In this document: piece after piece, positions 6,682 to 8,721 of the stretch
Layout of the letters: each line of letters begins with the position of its first letter
Position numbering within the stretch: position 1 is the stretch's first letter
Source: Clostridiales bacterium
GTDB taxonomy: Bacteria; Bacillota; Clostridia; Oscillospirales; Oscillospiraceae
Assembly: GCA_021203685.1 (NCBI GenBank)
Contig: JAJQAS010000165.1
Location: forward strand, 1 to 8,721
Length of the DNA: 8,721 nucleotides
Direction: 5' to 3'
Notes under the pieces: model-generated
Databases searched by the model: none
Seen by the model: only the letters and a program-made list of their open reading frames with translations
What the model was told of the DNA's origin: nothing
Translations under genes and position numbers: made by a program

Positions 6682-6716
6682 TTTGCAGAGCGGCAGAGCG
6701 TGCCCTGCCGCGCAAA
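6682..6716. other. second hairpin downstream of the lipoprotein-gene terminator
   Basis: GCGGCAG (6690-6696) pairs with CTGCCGC (6705-6711). Beyond a 3-base bulge, TTTGC (6682-6686) pairs with GCAAA (6712-6716). It sits just beyond the intrinsic terminator in the direction of transcription. No U-run follows on the minus strand, so it is not a terminator itself. It could act on read-through transcripts. Confidence 0.4.
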
Positions 6717-6720
6717 ACAC

Positions 6721-6755
6721 AAAAAAGAGACAGGGGCGCAAAACGCCCCTGCCTC
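6721..6755 (-). terminator. intrinsic terminator after the nucleoside-binding lipoprotein gene
   Basis: On the minus strand a stem made by CGCCCCTG (6744-6751) with CAGGGGCG (6731-6738) has a 5-base loop. It is extended past one mismatch by three more pairs (6753-6755 with 6727-6729). A run of six U (6726-6721) follows the stem. It lies 14 bases beyond the lipoprotein stop codon. This is the layout of a rho-independent terminator, and leakiness here would give more binding protein than membrane complex. Confidence 0.88.
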
Positions 6756-6768
6756 GGGTAAAACGGGA

Positions 6769-7944
6769 TTACTTGATGTTGCCGTAGTAGTTGACGGTGA
6801 TGGAGACCTCAGGCTCGGCGGTGGTGTCGTTGGAGACGGTGATGGTGCCGTCATACATCTCGCCAACCAGAGCGATGTAGTCGTCCTGAGTGAAGCTGTC
6901 GGACCACTGGGTGGACTCCATGGGGATCTGGACATAGTTGCTCTCGGGATCGGTGCCGGAGACCAGGCCCAGAGTGGCGATCTGGCCGCCGTACTCGGCG
7001 AAGTTGCCGGCCAGGACCTCGTCCAGCATATCCTTAACGGTGGTGGCCAGGCCCTTCATGGCGGAGGTAACGGTCATGTCCTCGCCATAGGTGCCGTCGA
7101 TCAGCTCAGCCTGGTCGGTGTCAACGCCGATGACCTTGCCGTCCACCTTGGCGGCGGACTCACAGGCGGAGGTGTAGATGGAACCGCCGCAGGCGAAGAC
7201 CACTTCGACGCCCAGGTTCTGATACCAGCTGTCCATGTAAGCAGTGATGTCGGAGTCGCCGGAGAACTGGTTGCCGTAGACATACTCCACGGTCACGTCG
7301 ATGCCCAGCTCGGCAGCGGCGGCGTCAGCGCCCAGCACGAAGCCGTAGCCATAGCGGATAACAGCGGGGACAGCCATGCCGCCCAGGAAGCCCAGATGGG
7401 TGTAGCCCAGCTTGACAGCGGCGACACCGGCCATGTAACCGGCCAGCTCTTCCTGGTAAACAGCGCAGTAGACGTTGGAGGGCAGCTCATAACCGTCGCT
7501 GAAATCGCTGGAGCTGACGTCCAGAGCGATGAAGGTGATGTCGGAATACTCCTCAGCGGTGGCCTCGATGGTGGGAGCGAAGGCGTAGCCGGGCATCACG
7601 ACCACGTTGTAGCCTTCGTCAACGGCCTTTTCGACCATGGCGACACGGTCAGCGTCGGAGTCGGAGTCGGGCTTGTAGTACATGAAGTCCAGACCGTTGT
7701 CGGTGCAGTACTCCTTGCAGGCCTCGTAGGTGGTCTGGTTGAAGGACTGGTCGGTGATGTCGCCGTAGTCGGTGATCATGGCCACGCGGTAGTCGGAGTT
7801 GGTCGTGGTGGTCTCTTCCGCGGCGGAAGTGTCCGCAGCGGCGCTGGAGTCGCTGGTGGTGTCAGAGCTGCTGGAGCTGCTGCCGCAGGCGGCCAGGGAG
7901 AAGACCATAGCCATAGCCATAAACAGCGCGATGAGCTTTTTCAT
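6769..7944 (-). CDS. BMP/PnrA-family nucleoside-binding lipoprotein (ABC transporter substrate-binding protein)
   Basis: Extracytoplasmic lipid-anchored protein that captures nucleosides and delivers them to the ABC importer encoded downstream. It has 391 residues. A signal peptide with lipobox LAAC (17-20) makes C20 the expected lipidated residue. A flexible Ser/Thr/Ala/Asp-rich linker (about 21-50) follows. The mature domain opens with DYGDITDQSFNQ (59-70), the family's D-x-G-x-x-D-x-S-F-N motif. GFLGGM at 175-180, ACGG at 251-254 and VIGVDTDQ at 271-278 also match PnrA/BmpA/NupN proteins. The ATG at 7944 has TAGGAGGA with 7-base spacing, an excellent site. It has its own probable promoter upstream and an intrinsic terminator downstream, which suits high expression. 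Family members bind purine nucleosides (Treponema PnrA), guanosine (B. subtilis NupN) or nucleosides broadly (L. lactis BmpA). The neighbouring enzymes suggest pyrimidine or mixed nucleosides here. Confidence 0.93.
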   Translation of the reverse strand: MKKLIALFMAMAMVFSLAACGSSSSSSDTTSDSSAAADTSAAEETTTTNSDYRVAMITDYGDITDQSFNQTTYEACKEYCTDNGLDFMYYKPDSDSDADRVAMVEKAVDEGYNVVVMPGYAFAPTIEATAEEYSDITFIALDVSSSDFSDGYELPSNVYCAVYQEELAGYMAGVAAVKLGYTHLGFLGGMAVPAVIRYGYGFVLGADAAAAELGIDVTVEYVYGNQFSGDSDITAYMDSWYQNLGVEVVFACGGSIYTSACESAAKVDGKVIGVDTDQAELIDGTYGEDMTVTSAMKGLATTVKDMLDEVLAGNFAEYGGQIATLGLVSGTDPESNYVQIPMESTQWSDSFTQDDYIALVGEMYDGTITVSNDTTAEPEVSITVNYYGNIK

Positions 7945-7950
7945 GTTTTT

Positions 7951-7958
7951 TCCTCCTA
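7951..7958 (-). promoter_or_regulatory. strong ribosome binding site of the lipoprotein gene
   Basis: TAGGAGGA on the minus strand contains a full AGGAGG core 7 bases from the ATG at 7944. It sits in an A-rich context, consistent with high translation of the binding protein. Confidence 0.75.
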
Positions 7959-8006
7959 AATATTATTTTTCGTCAGAACTGTCCTGCTTGACCGGTTCCA
8001 CCTCTC

Positions 8007-8034
8007 ATTTTACACGGTTTTCACGGAAAAGCAA
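8007..8034 (-). promoter_or_regulatory. probable promoter of the nucleoside-binding lipoprotein gene
   Basis: On the minus strand TTGCTT (8034-8029) and TAAAAT (8012-8007) are 16 bases apart. They would start transcription near 8000, about 55 bases before the lipoprotein start. An alternative -35, TTGTTG (8037-8032), gives a less suitable 19-base spacer. The spacer contains a CACGG direct repeat and a short palindrome (see findings). The -10 is reasonable and the -35 weak, so regulation by an activator is possible. Confidence 0.5.
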
Positions 8035-8119
8035 CAAAAAGTTTGGTCGATTTGCGTTTTTTTCCTGTCCGCGGCCGGTCAGAGGAAGGGCGCGGGAAAA
8101 ATTCGTTTGAAAAAATGAG
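8035..8119. other. spacer after tdk with no clear terminator
   Basis: On the minus strand two T-runs follow the tdk stop (around 8111-8116 and 8097-8101), but no stable stem precedes either. The GC-rich patch around 8065-8095 gives only imperfect pairing. tdk transcripts may therefore run on into the lipoprotein gene. Confidence 0.4.
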
Positions 8120-8704
8120 TCACCGGGCCTTTTTATGTTCGTGAATGAAAATTTTCCAGCATTTGTGGCACATGGCGATGTACCGCTCGTTGCCGCCCAG
8201 CTCCACCTGCTGGCCCTCGGTGATGATATAGCCCTGGTCGTCCAGCCGGGCGTTGACTGTGGCCTTGGCCCCGCAGTGGCAGATGGTCTTGATCTCGGTG
8301 ATGGAGTCCGCCAGCTCGAACAGGCGGCGGCTGCCGGGGAACAGCCGGGTCTGGAAGTCGGTCCGCAGGCCGAAGCACAGCACCGGCAGGTCTTCCAGGT
8401 CCACCAGCTCCCGGAGCTGGTCGATCTGGGCCTCGGTCAGGAACTGGCATTCGTCCACGATGATGACGTCCACCGGGGCGTGGTCCCGGTGGAGGGCCAG
8501 AATGTCGTCCCCCGGGGAAACGGTCTCCGCCTGGGCGCTGAGACCCACCCGGGACTGGACGGCGGTGACGCCGTCCCGGACATCCGCCGCCGGTTTCAGC
8601 AGCAGGACGCGCATTCCCCGCTCTTCGTAGTTGTACTTGGTGATGAGGGCGGTGGCAGTTTTGGAGCTGCCCATGGCCCCGTATTTGAAATACAGCTTTG
8701 CCAA
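8120..8704 (-). CDS. tdk: thymidine kinase (TK1-like, type II)
   Basis: Cytosolic kinase converting thymidine and deoxyuridine to dTMP and dUMP with ATP, for DNA precursor salvage. It has 194 residues, normal for the TK1-like family. The P-loop region YGAMGSSKT is at 8-16 with K15; Ser14 replaces the usual Gly before the lysine. Walker B and the catalytic base lie in IIVDECQF (D84, E85). FGLRTDF at 111-117 is typical. The zinc site is formed by C142 and C144 plus C179 and C182. The lasso segment ELGGNERYI at 168-176 contacts the nucleoside in relatives. The start is TTG at 8704, preceded by AAGGAGGA 6-7 bases upstream; the next in-frame ATG (residue 11) lies inside the P-loop and cannot be the start. 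It is transcribed toward the transporter genes, 175 bases away, and probably belongs to the same salvage locus. Confidence 0.95.
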   Translation of the reverse strand: MAKLYFKYGAMGSSKTATALITKYNYEERGMRVLLLKPAADVRDGVTAVQSRVGLSAQAETVSPGDDILALHRDHAPVDVIIVDECQFLTEAQIDQLRELVDLEDLPVLCFGLRTDFQTRLFPGSRRLFELADSITEIKTICHCGAKATVNARLDDQGYIITEGQQVELGGNERYIAMCHKCWKIFIHEHKKAR

Positions 8705-8710
8705 GTAAAA

Positions 8711-8718
8711 TCCTCCTT
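8711..8718 (-). promoter_or_regulatory. ribosome binding site setting the TTG start of tdk
   Basis: AAGGAGGA on the minus strand lies 6-7 bases before TTG at 8704 and ends 3 bases from the window edge. Its strength and spacing establish the non-ATG start. The tdk promoter must lie outside the window or upstream of another gene. Confidence 0.75.
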
Positions 8719-8721
8719 AAA

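Noticed and set aside
8007..8023. Possible catabolite-response (cre) site TGAAAACCGTGTAAAA near the lipoprotein promoter
   Set aside because: The central CG is one base out of register with the cre consensus and the right half lacks CA. The similarity around 2791-2805 (ATTTCATCGAAACAG) also fails at key positions.
1..8721. CRISPR arrays, tRNA or rRNA genes, transposase genes, defence or toxin-antitoxin modules
   Set aside because: No regularly spaced repeats, no structured RNA gene signatures and no matching protein motifs were seen. All eight supported genes are transporter or nucleoside-metabolism proteins.

Overview
This window carries eight intact protein genes, all on the minus strand. 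Together they form a nucleoside uptake, salvage and catabolism locus. Coding density is high and the composition is GC-rich. The genes show strong AGGAGG-type Shine-Dalgarno sites, two TTG starts, a Ser-rich lipoprotein and Firmicutes-type Pdp, Udk and Tdk proteins. This suggests a GC-rich member of the Clostridia, and an Oscillospiraceae-like gut bacterium is my best guess. The GGGCGGCC/GGCCGCCC palindromic element at the left edge fits that guess, but I identify the lineage from pattern memory and not from a search.

In transcription order (right to left) the genes are: thymidine kinase (tdk, 8704-8120); a BMP/PnrA-type nucleoside-binding lipoprotein (7944-6769); a double-domain ABC ATPase (6543-5002); two BPD_transp_2 permeases (5005-3854 and 3857-2919); pyrimidine-nucleoside phosphorylase (pdp, 2766-1465); uridine kinase (udk, 1450-800); and deoxyribose-phosphate aldolase (deoC, 749-90). 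The ATPase and permease genes overlap by 4 bases (ATGA) at each junction. The pdp-udk gap is 14 bases and the udk-deoC gap is 50 bases. The larger gaps are 175 bases (tdk-lipoprotein), 225 bases (lipoprotein-ATPase) and 152 bases (permease-pdp). No gene-free stretch exceeds 300 bases.

The genes make one coherent pathway. The lipoprotein captures nucleosides outside the cell and the ABC complex imports them. Tdk and Udk phosphorylate thymidine/deoxyuridine and uridine/cytidine to nucleotides. Alternatively Pdp cleaves pyrimidine nucleosides to base plus (deoxy)ribose-1-phosphate. DeoC splits deoxyribose-5-phosphate into acetaldehyde and glyceraldehyde-3-phosphate. The mutase DeoB that would link Pdp to DeoC, and a cytidine deaminase, are not in this window.

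Control appears to be layered. A likely promoter precedes the lipoprotein gene and a clear intrinsic terminator follows it. A near-consensus promoter (TTGAAA-17-TATACT), flanked upstream by two tandem CAAATTTG palindromes, restarts transcription ahead of the ATPase. I found no evidence of a wholly new system. The points most worth a second look are the regulatory DNA at 6544-6768, the palindromic element at 1-63 and the hairpin with flanking repeats at 2834-2889.
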